Source: Pseudovirgaria hyperparasitica (Eukaryota > Ascomycota > Dothideomycetes > Acrospermales > Acrospermaceae). Taken from it: a stretch of DNA of 64,000 nucleotides. The translations under genes and the position numbers were made by a program. Position 1 is the first letter of the stretch, and each line of letters opens with the position of its first letter. Under the pieces are notes generated by a model, which made no database searches, was not told the DNA's origin, and was given only the letters and a program-made list of their open reading frames with translations. Of the stretch, positions 43,069 to 56,333 are shown piece by piece. The stretch spans positions 434,001-498,000 of the forward strand of contig NW_022985557.1 in NCBI RefSeq assembly GCF_010093815.1, read 5' to 3'.

Positions 43069-44853
43069 ATGATGTCGCGCAAGCGCTCTTCTGATCCGAG
43101 GCCAGAGAGGACAGGACGACCGCCTCAAGATAAAATACACGTTGTTGGACTTGGGTCTATTGGATTATTCATAGCACACTCTCTGAAAGCTGTACCTTGG
43201 GAGGGGACGCCCGACGTGATCCTCGTTTCACACAAAAAGTCAACAAGAGATAAATGGTTACGGTCTCCGCAACGGATCACCTGTACAGTCGATGGAGACG
43301 TTCTCAATAGTGGCCACTACTGGATGCAGTTCGCAACACCCAATCGAAGATATCATGGGTCTGAGATCTTACCTGGTAATCCTCTACCGAAGAGTGGTAT
43401 ACGGAAAGCCAAGGACGATGCAACCTACCATGTGACACCTGAGGAGTTTGCTGAGCGCGAGAAGTCAGACTCTAGCAGTCGGAATGTTGGTAAAAGGGTC
43501 CATACAGACACTGGTCGACCGGACCTCGCAGAGAAATCCACCCAAGAGGCAGTACAACAAAGCGTTGCAGGAGCTGTCGAAAATAGAAAGTCAGGACAGT
43601 CTATCGAAAGCAGCCAAGAGGAGTCCACACCCAAAGCACACAGAAGTCCAGATAGGATCGAGGCAGTATCCGGAAGCGGCACGCAAAGTGGAACTTGGTC
43701 CAAAGAAGATGAAGAAGCATTCAACGATGAGCTCACCCCTGAGCAACGCAGAACGCTCGATCAGGTGGACCAGATGATGGCCGAAGCAGAGGCGTCTCGA
43801 ACACGCAAGACTCCCCTTGAAGACAGATCACTCCCCGACATCAATAAAGTAGGCCAACAAATAGCCCGGAGCTCAGACGACGACCCCATTCTCCATCTAA
43901 TCCTCTGTGTCAAAGCCCCCGACACAGTTTCCGCTCTTTCTGCCGTCGCCGGACGCCTCTCTGCCGCCAGCAGCATCCTCTTCCTCCACAACGGCATCGG
44001 CATCATCGAAGAAGTCAACACCAAAATCTTCCCCGATCCCGCCACCCGCCCTACATATCTCCTCGGAGTCAACTCGCACGGCGTCAACAAACAACCAGAT
44101 CACCCATTCGCCATCGAATGGGCCGGTCAAGGCACCATCGCCATCGGGCCATACCCCGAAATCCCCGACCCAACCTCTCCTCGCGCCCACACTCTACCCC
44201 CATTCGACCCATCCCCATCCGCCCGCTGCCTCATGAACCACATCAAGCGCGTCCCCCAGCTCCAAGCCGCCGTCCACCCACCCGACCAACTCCTCGCCCT
44301 ACAACTCGAGAAACTCGCCATAAACTGCGTCATCAACCCGCTGACCGCCCTGCTCGACGTCCGCAACGGCTACCTGCCCTATTCCTACTCCCTCCTCCGC
44401 GTCGCCCGCCTCATCATCTCAGAGGTCTCCCTCGTCCTGCGCAACCTGCCCGCGCTCTCCCATCTCTACAACACCGAACGCCGCTTTTCCCCGCGCCGTC
44501 TCGAGGCGCTGTGGGTCGGCGTCGCGACACGCACCGGGCAGAATGTTAGTAGTATGCTTGCGGACGTGCGCTTTGGGCGTGGTAAGACTGAGGTCGAGTA
44601 TATGAATGGCTGGGTGCATCGCATGGGCGAGAAGCTCGGCGTGACGTGCGTGACGAATTACGGGCTCGAGAAGCTGGTCAAGGGCAAGGCGACGATTGTG
44701 CAATGGGAGAAGCAGATGGATTTGCCGTTTAGTGAGGAGACGGAGGTTAAGTTGAGGGATCAGGAGGAGTGGGTTAGGGCGGAAAGGGAGGAGCAGAGGG
44801 TGAGGAGGAAGGAGAAGCAGAAGGAGAAGGGGAACAGGTCTGTACAAAAATGA
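43069..44853 (+). CDS. Ketopantoate reductase family protein with a long disordered insert
   Basis: PanE/ApbA-type NADPH-dependent reductase (2-dehydropantoate 2-reductase in pantothenate synthesis is the family archetype). Single exon; from the first ATG at 43069 it has 594 residues. The Rossmann start is IHVVGLGSIGLFIAHSLKAV. The core resumes near 285 with LHLILCVKAPDTVSALSAVA, ILFLHNGIGIIEEVN, YLLGVNSHGV and, in the C-terminal domain, KLAINCVINPLTALLDVRNG, including the asparagine typical of the active site. Between them (about 115-280) lies a polar, low-complexity stretch absent from bacterial enzymes. A second ATG follows the first directly. The highly charged end (about 565-594) is Lys/Glu-rich. 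Function as pantothenate enzyme is not certain; fungi have several paralogues. Confidence 0.85.
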   Translation: MMSRKRSSDPRPERTGRPPQDKIHVVGLGSIGLFIAHSLKAVPWEGTPDVILVSHKKSTRDKWLRSPQRITCTVDGDVLNSGHYWMQFATPNRRYHGSEILPGNPLPKSGIRKAKDDATYHVTPEEFAEREKSDSSSRNVGKRVHTDTGRPDLAEKSTQEAVQQSVAGAVENRKSGQSIESSQEESTPKAHRSPDRIEAVSGSGTQSGTWSKEDEEAFNDELTPEQRRTLDQVDQMMAEAEASRTRKTPLEDRSLPDINKVGQQIARSSDDDPILHLILCVKAPDTVSALSAVAGRLSAASSILFLHNGIGIIEEVNTKIFPDPATRPTYLLGVNSHGVNKQPDHPFAIEWAGQGTIAIGPYPEIPDPTSPRAHTLPPFDPSPSARCLMNHIKRVPQLQAAVHPPDQLLALQLEKLAINCVINPLTALLDVRNGYLPYSYSLLRVARLIISEVSLVLRNLPALSHLYNTERRFSPRRLEALWVGVATRTGQNVSSMLADVRFGRGKTEVEYMNGWVHRMGEKLGVTCVTNYGLEKLVKGKATIVQWEKQMDLPFSEETEVKLRDQEEWVRAEREEQRVRRKEKQKEKGNRSVQK

Positions 44854-45047
44854 TTGGCTATGAAGTTAGGCGACGTTTTGAGGTGTGTTATGATGGAGAT
44901 ATGGCGGGATTTATTTGTAGTCGCGGATTGTAAGTGCATGACATCCGGCCACTGTAGCAGGTCTGGTGCTGCATGCTCAATACAGGCATTTTCTATCTGA
45001 TCTATATAATTACGCAAAGGGAACTATGTTGGTTCGATATTCGAGAT

Positions 45048-47119
<2,072 letters not shown>

Positions 47120-48066
47120 GATGAAATGAGATGAGGTATGATATAGGAGTGGAGGAGGGAGAAGATGGAGAGAGGTCAAAAGCAAGCAATTGGAGACTGT
47201 ACAGAGAGAGAATGGAGGATAGGAAGAGGGGAGAAAGAATATGAAGGCTAGGACAGGTAAGCTAAAGGAAATTTTTTGTATACAGATTATGGCGGAGTGG
47301 AAAGGTAAGGCCTTTTGGGGGGAACTGCCGACCGACGTAATGTTGTTTCGGCTGCGGGGCAGAGCACGGACGGCGTAGTCCAAAGCACGCAACCTTGTTA
47401 CTACAGGGGGTCCCGGTCGGGTGGAGTCGGTTTACGAGCACTGCTGCCCGTGCGACGAAGTGGTGAGGGGCTTCGGGGAGACTTTAATCCAACACCAAGT
47501 CTTGATCTATTCACAGCTTCGGGGGCCATGGTCTATATACTATCTCACGACCTCGAATGCCAGCTGTCACAAACAAGCAATTCTCAGCAAACAGGGTACG
47601 TGCGATGATGACAAACGGCAATGATAACACACCAATGCGTGTCAATCAAAGAGGAAAAGCTTGGTACGATGGTGTGATCGGTCGCACACGAGGCGTGTTC
47701 CAAACTTCCTTTTGGCTGTCCGGCCTGGAATGAGACATACATTCACGGGGTGCGGAGACGCCTCATATACACACAAGGCGATCTTACACAAGATAAGGAT
47801 TGCAGAGATCATAGCGTCTGATGGGCCTTTAGAGGTTGAATGCTGCTTCACTGTGATATCGCGATAACTATGTAATTTTGCCGGCGGCTCTCATCCGAGA
47901 GATTCGCATCCTTCCACTTCTTTTGTATCTTTTTGTCTTCTATCTCTTACGAGATGCTGACCGCTGTATAGTCCCCAGCACTCATAAATGCTCACTGCCG
48001 AACGCCAATATGCTGTGGTATACGCTAAAAATCGCACGAAAGAAATGTACAGACTATGGGAGACTA
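47120..48066. other. Spacer between PAPS reductase and ATP sulfurylase genes
   Basis: 947 bases; contains the ATP sulfurylase promoter (minus strand, pyrimidine-rich near 47150-47230 on that strand). No further gene seen. A GATC/CATG survey for a sulfur-regulator (MetR/CYS3) palindrome by eye found none I would defend. Confidence 0.5.
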
Positions 48067-49050
48067 TTACACCGAGATGGAGGTCTGATTGAGCTGCTCG
48101 ATAGTCTGCTCCATGCCTTCTTGTTGTAAAGTTCGCTTACGCTCTTGATCCATGAGAAACTGAGCGTAGCGGGACTTCTTGTTGTGGATGCCACACTCGG
48201 TTTTGTTGCGGCCTTTCCAACGTCCAGAACGCTCGTCCTCACCGGCAGCGACAGGCTGCGTGGAGTGCCAGTCACCGACGCTCTTGTAGCCGCGCTGGAG
48301 AAGTTCATTGGAGGGAACGTCATTTTCCTTGATGTAGGTGTTGACTTGATCAAAGGTCCAATTGGCTAGTGGATTGACCTTGATCATACCGGTGTCGTCA
48401 ATCTCGACAATGTCAAGCTCGCTGCGTTTCCCGCCTTGGGTGCTGCGGCGACCGGTGATGACAGCCTTGACCTGAAGTTCGGCGTAGGAACGTTGGGCAG
48501 GCTCCACTTTGGCCACCCAGTCGTAGAGTTCCTCATTGGACTCCCACAGCTTTTCGCCGTGCTTAGTGGCGAATTCTTCAGCGGTTTCGCAACCTTCAGG
48601 CTTGTAGATGTGCATATGGAACTTCGGATAGGTCTTCCTCACGCGGTTGGCCAGGTCAAGAGTCTCGGAGAAGTGGTGCAAGGTATCGAGGAAGATGAGG
48701 TCAATGCGAGAGCTTAGTGGTCCAGAGATCTTGGACAGCTTATCGAGAATGACGAGGCCTGAAGGTCCAAGAGCGGTGGTTTGGTATAACGATGGCAATG
48801 AGATCAGGCACCATTGCAGGATTTCTGCAACATGTTAGCCCTCGAGTTCGACACGTGATCATGGGGAAAGAGTTTACGCACCATCTGGCGACAATTTGGA
48901 CAACTGCTGGTTGATGTGCTTCAGGTGTGTCTTGGTAAAGAGTACTTCAGGCTGTGGGGAATCGTTTGATTCGCCAGAACCATATCCAGACTCTACATCT
49001 CTCAGTGACGCGGTATCCTTGTCGTCGTAGGTGGTTGAATTGCCCGACAT
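48067..49050 (-). CDS. MET16: PAPS reductase (phosphoadenosine phosphosulfate reductase)
   Basis: Reduces PAPS to sulfite with thioredoxin. Two exons, 49050-48882 and 48824-48067, with a 57-nt intron, give 308 residues. Junction: LSPDEILQWCLISLPSLYQT, then ALGPSGLVILDKLSKI, LIFLDTLHHFSETLDLANRV (PP-loop-type fold), VKAVITGRRSTQGGKRSELD (phosphosulfate site) and the catalytic KTECGIH near the end. I chose the Met that gives MSGNSTTYDDKD; an in-frame ATG 93 bases upstream (49143) would add 31 basic residues. Same strand as ATP sulfurylase 0.95 kb downstream. The APS kinase that links the two reactions is not in this window. Confidence 0.96.
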
Positions 49051-50964
49051 GTCGAAACGAGCAAGAGTCGCGCGTACTCTGTCAAGTATACTACAGAAAC
49101 GTGACTGAGACGCTTGGGGCAGTTTGTGCAGGGAGAAAGGCAAAGAGTTGTTACGGCTGAAGAGGATGATGCGGAAAAGAGAAGCAATGGACAGCAGAAG
49201 AGACTGACATATGAAGAGAGAGGGTCATGACTACGACAAACGGCAATACTGGAGATTACGAAGGCTGCTTAGGAATTGCGTGCTTGATGTGTCCGCTACC
49301 GGTGTCGTAGTTTGTCAATACTATGTAATTACTGTCTATTAATCATCCCCTTCGGCCAAATCTCTCAACCTTCCAGAAGAAATTTCGCAATCAGCACGAT
49401 TGAGCACGCAATTGCACGAGATAGGCTACACCGCATCCGGTAGTCTATACTAACTGTCCACCACTTACAACGGCGTAAAATAGCGGATTGAGGCTGGATG
49501 CTTATTGTGGAGAAGATCAGGTTCGGGGGAATCGGGGCATCGGGGATCTGCTCTCGTGTCCTATGTGCATCATACATAATAGCAGAATTTTGTTGGCCGC
49601 CGCATCCGTCATTACACTCACACTGAGCACACACTTTCTCAGACTACACATGCGTTTCAGCAATGATGCATTAGAAGCTGTTTACTTATCATCTATCTCC
49701 CTCTGCGTCTGCTCTGGACAATCAAGCGATGGCTTACCTAAGTATTACACCATCAGCATGACGATGTGCCAGGTGGATCCAGCACGCCATAATCCTCCAA
49801 TACATGAGGCCTGGACCTTGCAGCTGTGGCGTTCGTCTTAATGCGGTATAGACCCGCATGAATATCGGGATCCTGCGTAAGGCTGTTGTGGCTAAGTACC
49901 CACCTTGCTCGTAGTCACGATGTGGAGTTGCTTTACCGATCCCAGTTGCCCTTCGTTCAGCCTTTTGATGCTAACTTCCATCTTGAATTGATCCAGGACA
50001 TTGGCTGCATCCTCGCAAGATAGAGCCTCGGCTATTTTTTTTTTTCATGAATTGTGCTAGCTTGGCTTTGGAATTGTTTTGGTGACCCAACGGCTGGTCT
50101 TTGACAGCTGGTTGAAACGCGGAGACGTTGTAACTGCTTTATTGCTTTATTTCTTGCTTACTAATCTTCGGTCAAAGACCTCGTTGCCTCTGCAACTTTG
50201 TATCGTTAAGTGCTTCCACGTCAAGTTAAAAGAGCAGCTATCGACCCAAAATATGTCCAAACCGGCTCTGTCCAATGAGTGTCTCGCTCTGTTAAGGCTG
50301 CAATGCTGCGCCTGAACATTGCTGTTTTATACATTATGAAGTATGCTGACAGCTTTATCACATTTCAGGATCCTTAAGCAACAATCTCATTGACAACATT
50401 ATCATCGCTGTAAACTTGTATGTGCCGATCGATGTTGATAACCTGGGGATGCGGTGTTGCACACCCTTCAAATTACACCGTTCAGCTGTCTCTAAAGATA
50501 TACACCTGCGTCTGTCAAGAAGGCTCGAACCTCTGTGATACACTCCTGAGCTTTGCTGTCGAGAACTTTTACAAGCTTGATCTTTTGGTTCCTGGAGATA
50601 TTCAACGCAACATTGATGATCAGGTCCCATTTTTGCATACTGCGAAACTATTGTTCGTTTATCGCCTGTTGGTATGACAGGACAGGTATCGCCGTTGACA
50701 GTCCCCAACAAAGCCTAGGTTGATATTCAGTCATCCGGCAGAGCTGTTAAATTGATATCCCAGCATAGTCTGCTCAAGCGGTCAGCTAATAGGATATTCC
50801 ACACAACTTGACTCAGCCTATATGTCGTGCTGCCAAGACATTAGTCATCAGCATTGCCACGCCCGCCATCAAGAGACGGGCACGTTCATGTACAAGATAG
50901 AACCTTTGGAAGGCGCCATTTTGAATCGTGTCTCCCGAAGTCTCTCACTGCGACCTTGTTCATC
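49051..50964. other. Intergenic, no supported gene
   Basis: 1.9 kb between divergent genes. Short frames at 49650-49841 (+) and a 48-codon minus frame around 50653-50507 look protein-like but match nothing I know. An 11-base T run sits near 50035. Confidence 0.45.
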
Positions 50965-51430
50965 ATGGCGCAATTCAGGTCAAAGACATTGGACATCAGC
51001 TGTTTCATTAACGCGAGAAATATTCGCGACCATACCAAACGGAAAGTCTTTGCAGAATACGAATCGGAGAGGTACGAGAGCATTGGAATCCCGTATCTCG
51101 ACGGAGATCGTCTGAATAACATCTGACACAGGCAAGCCCTCCGATACATCACACGAAATACCACCCTTCCTCAAAGAATGCGAGCCCAGGCACATCTCCA
51201 ACTCTCACAAATGCACTGCTACACAAGGTTCACACAGATCAAGAATCGTTGCATCATGGGCGGAAGAGGTCGTGGTGTATTCAGTGACTTTAAGATGGCA
51301 AGGGTAGGCTTGCAGATGCTCTTACTCATTCGTCAAGGACAATTGCTAATTTACATTCACTCGGTAGTATCAATTCAGGGTTCAAGCTCTAGCTGGAAAT
51401 GTTCCAGGCGTAAAGAAAGCCAGTTGGTAG
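50965..51430 (+). CDS. MRP2: Mitochondrial small-subunit ribosomal protein uS14m (Mrp2)
   Basis: S14 protein of the mitochondrial small ribosomal subunit. Three exons, 50965-51071, 51132-51303 and 51368-51430, give 113 residues. Exon 1: MAQFRSKTLDISCFINARNI, RDHTKRKVFAEYESER. Exon 2: QALRYITRNTTLPQRMRAQA, QLSQMHCYTRFTQIKNRCIM, then GGRGRGVFSDFKMAR. Exon 3: YQFRVQALAGNVPGVKKASW and stop. The GRGRGVFSDFKMARYQFR block across intron 2 is the S14 signature. Introns are 60 and 64 nt and all phases agree. The start has no long presequence, as in yeast Mrp2. Because each exon is short the gene is easily missed. Confidence 0.94.
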
Positions 51431-51924
51431 TCACCTTAAGGCCGTCATGCGGAGCACTGCTCGAGAACTGGAAACCTCATCCCGCCGATGTACAATATGC
51501 ATAGATGGAAGCATGGAAGGCGTTTTTGTACATACGAAACCTTTACGCCTTTTGACGCCTCAGCAAGGTACTGGAAGTTTCCTGTATTTCCATAAGTTTC
51601 ATTTCTCTCGTGTCAACAGTGCTTTTCGTGTTCTGTTTCGCCTTTGGGGACTGTTGTGTCGCACGTTCCTCATAAGTCTCTCACACGCGATAAACACGCG
51701 GGTCGTTTCCGGGTTGGCCCACAAGGTAGCAAGTGAACGCAAACAGTGCAACTGCAACCACGTGATGAGGTCCTACCCAGCTCATCGACCACCAGGTTGC
51801 TTCACTCTATCTCAATCACCTTTGGCTGAAGGTAGGTAGTCCACATCTCGTCTGAGATTGTTCTTCTTCTTTACAGCTTTTTGATAAGACTCCCAACTCT
51901 CCTGTCTTCGTCATTGAATTCGCC
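51431..51924. other. Intergenic, MRP2 3' UTR and Arb2-protein promoter
   Basis: 494 bases between co-directional genes; no gene seen. Confidence 0.55.
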
Positions 51925-53892
51925 ATGTTTCGCCGCCTTGAAGATGGCCTGGTCAAGGATCATCCTGACCCGCATTGGCCTGATGATATGAACAAACTTG
52001 GGTATGTACAAACTCAGATCTGGACTGTGGCTTGCTTACTGACATGTGATTCCAGATGCTTCATCACTGAGGATGGCCTCCTGCGAAGGAAGGACAAACC
52101 TGATCAGAGGTTTGATTACTGGGTCACAAACCACGAGCGTTACAATGAAGTCCATCGCGAGGCAATGCAGAGTAGTGACAAGCCAATTTTGACAGATTCA
52201 GGCTAATTTGGACTAGAATGCATTCGCCGTGAAATTGACTCTCGAATGGCACAGCTTGGTATCGAGAAGCTGTACATGCCACAACTCATCTACGAAGAGC
52301 CTCGGGACGAGCCCCATATACCAATCTATGCACCGCCGGTGGAGATATTGAGAGCGAGGAAGCGAGTGATCATACTCATCAACGATGATTTTCAAGATCT
52401 TGGAGTGCTAGCATACCGCCATCTCTACGAACAGGGAGGTTTTGAGCATGGCTCCTGCGTAAGCACTGTCAAGGACCTCATTGCAAGATCTCCGCCTCTA
52501 GGTGTTGACGGCGATGTTAACCCTGAGACTGCAGCTCAAAGCCGCGGTGCACCGGCTTTGATTGTCTTGAATCCGGGTCAGCTGCGCTATTCGCACAAAT
52601 ATAACTGTGCTATGACGCGTATTTCGTGGCTGGCGATGCCGCGAAAATCGATTGCCCATCCTGCAACGGCCTTCGATGGAGACGAGAACACCGTACCGGG
52701 CCATCGGACCATAGAAGATCACATAAAGACAGTATTTGAGCAAGTCGTTGGCGACACTCGATTCGTTTCTCCAGAAGCTGAGGTATATGTAATTGCAGTC
52801 AGCGAAGGAGCTCGTGCGACCCTTGACATTCTTGACGAAAACTGGCCAAAGTACTCTCAAAGATTGACTGGTCTAGCTCTCATGGACCCTCCCGGCAATT
52901 ACAAAGTTTGGGACGTGAACTTTAGGTCGTTCCTCAAGTACAGAACCCGTGCTTGGATCAAGTCTGAAAGGTCATCTAATACTCTCTTGGAGACTCATTT
53001 CACGGCCCTACCCGATAACTTTAAGGTGTATGACATCGCCAACGCCGACCAAGAGCATTATCCACCCGAAGAGAACCGGTCCGGAGTTCCCTTAGTCAAG
53101 CATGAAACCAACTGGCTCGAAAATGTTACGCAAGGCGTCTCCCGTCAACAGATCAAAGAGATCATTGGCTTCAACGATACGAAAGCTTACCTTGACCACG
53201 TCAAGAATATTGGTGCAGAAAGCGTCCTCACCAGCGCTGGAAATAGTATGATAAACCTGCCTAAAGCTGCGGCATCGGCCCAGAGTTCCACAAGCGGTCA
53301 TGCTTCAAAGATTGTACAGTCTGCAACGGCTGAGACAGGTGCAAACGCAAAGAATCTTGAATCACGCATTGATCAGCTCGTCAAAGACAGCTTCAGTCAA
53401 GCCCTCTACCCTACTTTTTCCGGAGGAGATCCTGTCATAGCAGAAATGTTATTCCCGCAGGTGAAGGGATCTGTACTTGATTTCTTCGAAGAGATCGCCC
53501 AAGACCCGACGGCGTATCGTAATCCTGAATTTGCCCTTACACCTAGAACTGCTGCAGCCGAGATAGCAGATGCTGTCGACGCATTGGACCTGATGGATCC
53601 TGACGAAGCAGGAAGACTCTATGACGGAGATACACCCCTTCAGCTCGATGGCGCTACCTCTGAGGTTCAGAAAGTGCCTTTTGCTGGGACAATGGTTGAC
53701 TCGCAGCTGTTGAACAAAGCAGGCTTGAGTGATGTCAGCCGTGAGAGGAGCACCAGCGTAACACTTGTCAATACCGACTGTGTCGAGCAATGTCATGAGC
53801 AAGAGAGCGAGGCCAAGGTTGGGAAGCTTGGAGAATGCAAGGGCGGTGATGATAAGTCAGGTCAGGATCTCAGAAAGGACTCTGGGGCGTGA
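51925..53892 (+). CDS. Arb2-domain protein (alpha/beta-hydrolase-like)
   Basis: Three exons, 51925-52001, 52056-52171 and 52217-53892, give 622 residues. The N-terminus MFRRLEDGLVKDHPDPHWPD and, across introns, KLGCFITEDGLLRRKDKPDQ and HREAMQKCIRREIDSRMAQL match fungal Arb2-domain proteins. Arb2 is known in fission yeast as part of the Argonaute siRNA chaperone complex, but many fungal members have other or unknown roles. The core (about 80-320) has RKRVIILINDDFQDLGVLAY, ALIVLNPGQLRYSHKYNCAM and YVIAVSEGARATLDILDENW, where SEG stands at the nucleophile-elbow position (G-x-S-x-G is not kept). The tail (about 345-622) is polar and low complexity with no known domain. Removal of the 45-nt second intron is needed to bypass a stop. 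Confidence 0.85.
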
Positions 53893-54179
53893 GCACCATA
53901 TGATGTCCTACCCTTCGCCGCCCAATAATCTCGACCAGACCGTAGTTTCATGGGCATACTAAAGAACTCAAATGATAAGAATAATTATAAAACGCCTCAT
54001 AGCTTAAGATGAGTTATTATTCTCATAGATAGTGATGAGTTAATAATTCAAGAATAACGAGCCGACACTTGCGCGATTTATACGTTCGTAGTGACCTGAC
54101 TCTCTAGGTATATATACCCCCCCTTAATTAGCATTAAGCTCGTAGTATCAGCCTTATAATATACTTCTTCCTAGGCACT
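53893..54179. other. AT-rich spacer
   Basis: Markedly AT-rich (for example TAAGAATAATTATAAAA near 53976), in contrast with the gene before it. Contains a CCCCCCTTAATTAGC stretch near 54117 and a likely promoter for the secreted protein. Confidence 0.7.
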
Positions 54180-55128
54180 ATGTTCTTCCTTCTACCCTCT
54201 CTTGCGCTTCTTACAGCACTCTTTACTTCTTCTCTAGCGGAATTTGATTATGCCTTTCATCCATCGTGTGGGCAGTATCGTTCAATCCGTTCTCATGCCG
54301 AGGAAGCTATAACAGCGGCGACTCTAGCCATGAGGGTTTTACAAAACTTCGACCAGCTCGACGACGACGACGTCCGTAGAATATATTTTGAGCTAGATAT
54401 CGTCAGAGACACCGGGCGACCTGATATGGAGGTTCGAAACGTATTCATTCGAGCGTATGATGTAGTCAGGATGTATGGAGAGATGCCACCCGAGGACAGC
54501 GCGAGGAACTGGCGAAGCGCAGAGCTTCTTATCTTCTGCGATGATGAACGCTGGATACGGGAGAGCAGAACAAAATGGCATGATACTGTGACTGGTCTGG
54601 ATATAAACACTTGGCCGGATTGTCATGAGGATACAATTTTCCCTGGACGGGAGACATATGTGATGTACGGGCCGCATAACAACAATCGTGCGAGCCGATC
54701 AGCCTCATGGTGCGGACAGCAATGGCCCTCAACAGGCTACAAACTCATCGCCAAAAAAAAAGGTCGGGAAGAACTGGAACCTCGATAGGGACTACTTCTA
54801 TAGAAAGTACATAAGCCCTTCATTACTAAGTATGTTTTTAGACATGCCGCGTACTCAGTGTAAGTTCTTGAACTTTTCTCTTTCTTTTATGTTTATGCTT
54901 ATAATGGTACCGTGTATACTAACAGAGTAAAAGCTGTCATACCACATGAACCTGGTCGTGATGGTGGTCTAGTACGGGTTTTTGACTATGATATGGATCA
55001 ATTTGGTAGGTCTTTAATAATGTAAGAAGGCGAGCAATAACTAAAGTCGTACAGCAAGATTTGCCCTTCTCATCCTTGTTTTACAGAAAAACCCTGGGTA
55101 TAACCCAAATCCGTCGTTTTTCGAATAG
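54180..55128 (+). CDS. Secreted protein of unknown function, reading frame broken at an A9 run
   Basis: The first open frame (54180-54788, 202 residues) starts with a clear signal peptide MFFLLPSLALLTALFTSSLA, followed by a soluble acidic domain with several cysteines (HPSCGQYRS, IFCDDERW, WPDCHED, SWCGQQWPS). No known domain is recognised. At nine A (about 54753-54761) the frame seems shifted by one: the next frame continues as VGKNWNLDRDYFYRKYISPS and through two plausible introns (54860-54927, 55006-55054) into HEPGRDGGLVRVFDYDMDQF and ALLILVLQKNPGYNPNPSFF with a stop at 55126-55128. The gene is therefore either broken, mis-sequenced at the homopolymer, or ends at 54788. The flanks are AT-rich. 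The secretion, cysteines and setting resemble a small secreted or effector-like protein, but this is inference. Confidence 0.6.
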
Positions 55129-56333
55129 TCTACAAGAGACGGATTAAGTATATAACGCACCTCCGATTCGGACAGTGACATAGACTTAGACGATACTCTA
55201 TGAGTCACTTAGAGGCAGATAGCGAAAGGTAGTAACGCAAATGGAAATAGAAGAAGAAAGCATACACTATAAGGAAGAGTCATAATTCGAGAATTCCGTA
55301 GTCGTAAGTAACATAGATGGGTTCTTCTCTAAGATATCTACTATTACATAGTATTCTTAGAATAACTTACTTATCTACTCTTATATTGTTATTTGTATAT
55401 ACTTAAGAACTTTCTAGAGTCTTGACTCTAGAGTTATCAAGTTGTGTGATATATGATATGGATTTGGATGCGTGCGCTCGGTAAAGGCTTGGTCCACATT
55501 AAGTGCTATTGCTGTTGATGCGTATTGGTAGCCAGTGTCAGATGAGCCAGCCGTCGCGTGCAATGTAGATAACGCGCGAGACGCGGGAAGATACTGGCAG
55601 AAGAAATACGAACGAGTGAAATGGTAAAGTCCGCACGTAGTGAGGCCATTGGTCGGGCACTGGTCGCGGCGGCGGCTAAAAAGAATGAATGGACGGCTCC
55701 GAAAGAGGCGAAGCTCCTCGTGGTTACAAGCTGTATCAAACGTGTTTGAGCAGGACGGTCGACCTCACATTTGAGTCTGCTGCTGCCTTGGATTTGCTAC
55801 ACTACCATCCCACGAATTTGCCTTCTTTCGACTGTGTTGCAGTTTGGTCGTGCGTTGAAAAGGGTGCTGAAAGAGCTTACTTTGGCTTGGTCGATCGCTT
55901 GTCCGGCCTAATTATTAACTTCGAGATACGCTCCACCAAGTCTGTGCTGGACACTGCTCTCTTAACAACCAACAACATCAACATCAACAACCTCACTTCC
56001 ACCACAAAACTATACGATTCACTACACGTACCCGACTTTAAATCCCTCTTCTCTCTCGAGATTTCACGTCAATATAAACGTTGGCAAGCCGCCTTACCGC
56101 TACTAATACTTGGCCCTCCTTTCTTCACTCACCGACACGCCGCAGTTTCGCGCATATTCCGCAAGTCTAAGTTAATTCTCGTCATCAGTCAGTAGTCAAG
56201 ATCTAGCAAGAAACTGCAATGCGACTGCAAGCTAATTCTCTCTCTATCAGCATAATATTACTGCAATCTCACCGAACCTGTGCGACCGCAAACGCTCTAT
56301 ACCCACGCAACACTACTTGATATTCTTGGAAAG
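55129..56333. other. AT-rich DNA and RacA promoter/leader
   Basis: 55129-55480 is AT-rich and non-coding. From about 55680 to 56330 a 168-codon frame (55689-56195) runs without stop, but it has no domain, many Asn/Thr/Ile repeats (NNININNL) and sits where the RacA 5' UTR is expected; I do not call it a gene. Confidence 0.5.

Noticed and set aside
44108-44549. Arg/Pro-rich frames over the ketopantoate-reductase-like gene and similar ones at 4108-4924 and 59020-59568
   Set aside because: Typical off-frame shadows of GC-rich exons (poly-Pro, poly-Arg).
50507-50653. 48-codon minus-strand frame starting MQKWDLIINVALN
   Set aside because: Protein-like text but too short and isolated, with no recognisable family or splice continuation.
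55689-56195. 168-codon plus-strand frame before RacA
   Set aside because: Lies in the expected RacA leader, is low complexity in the middle and matches no family.
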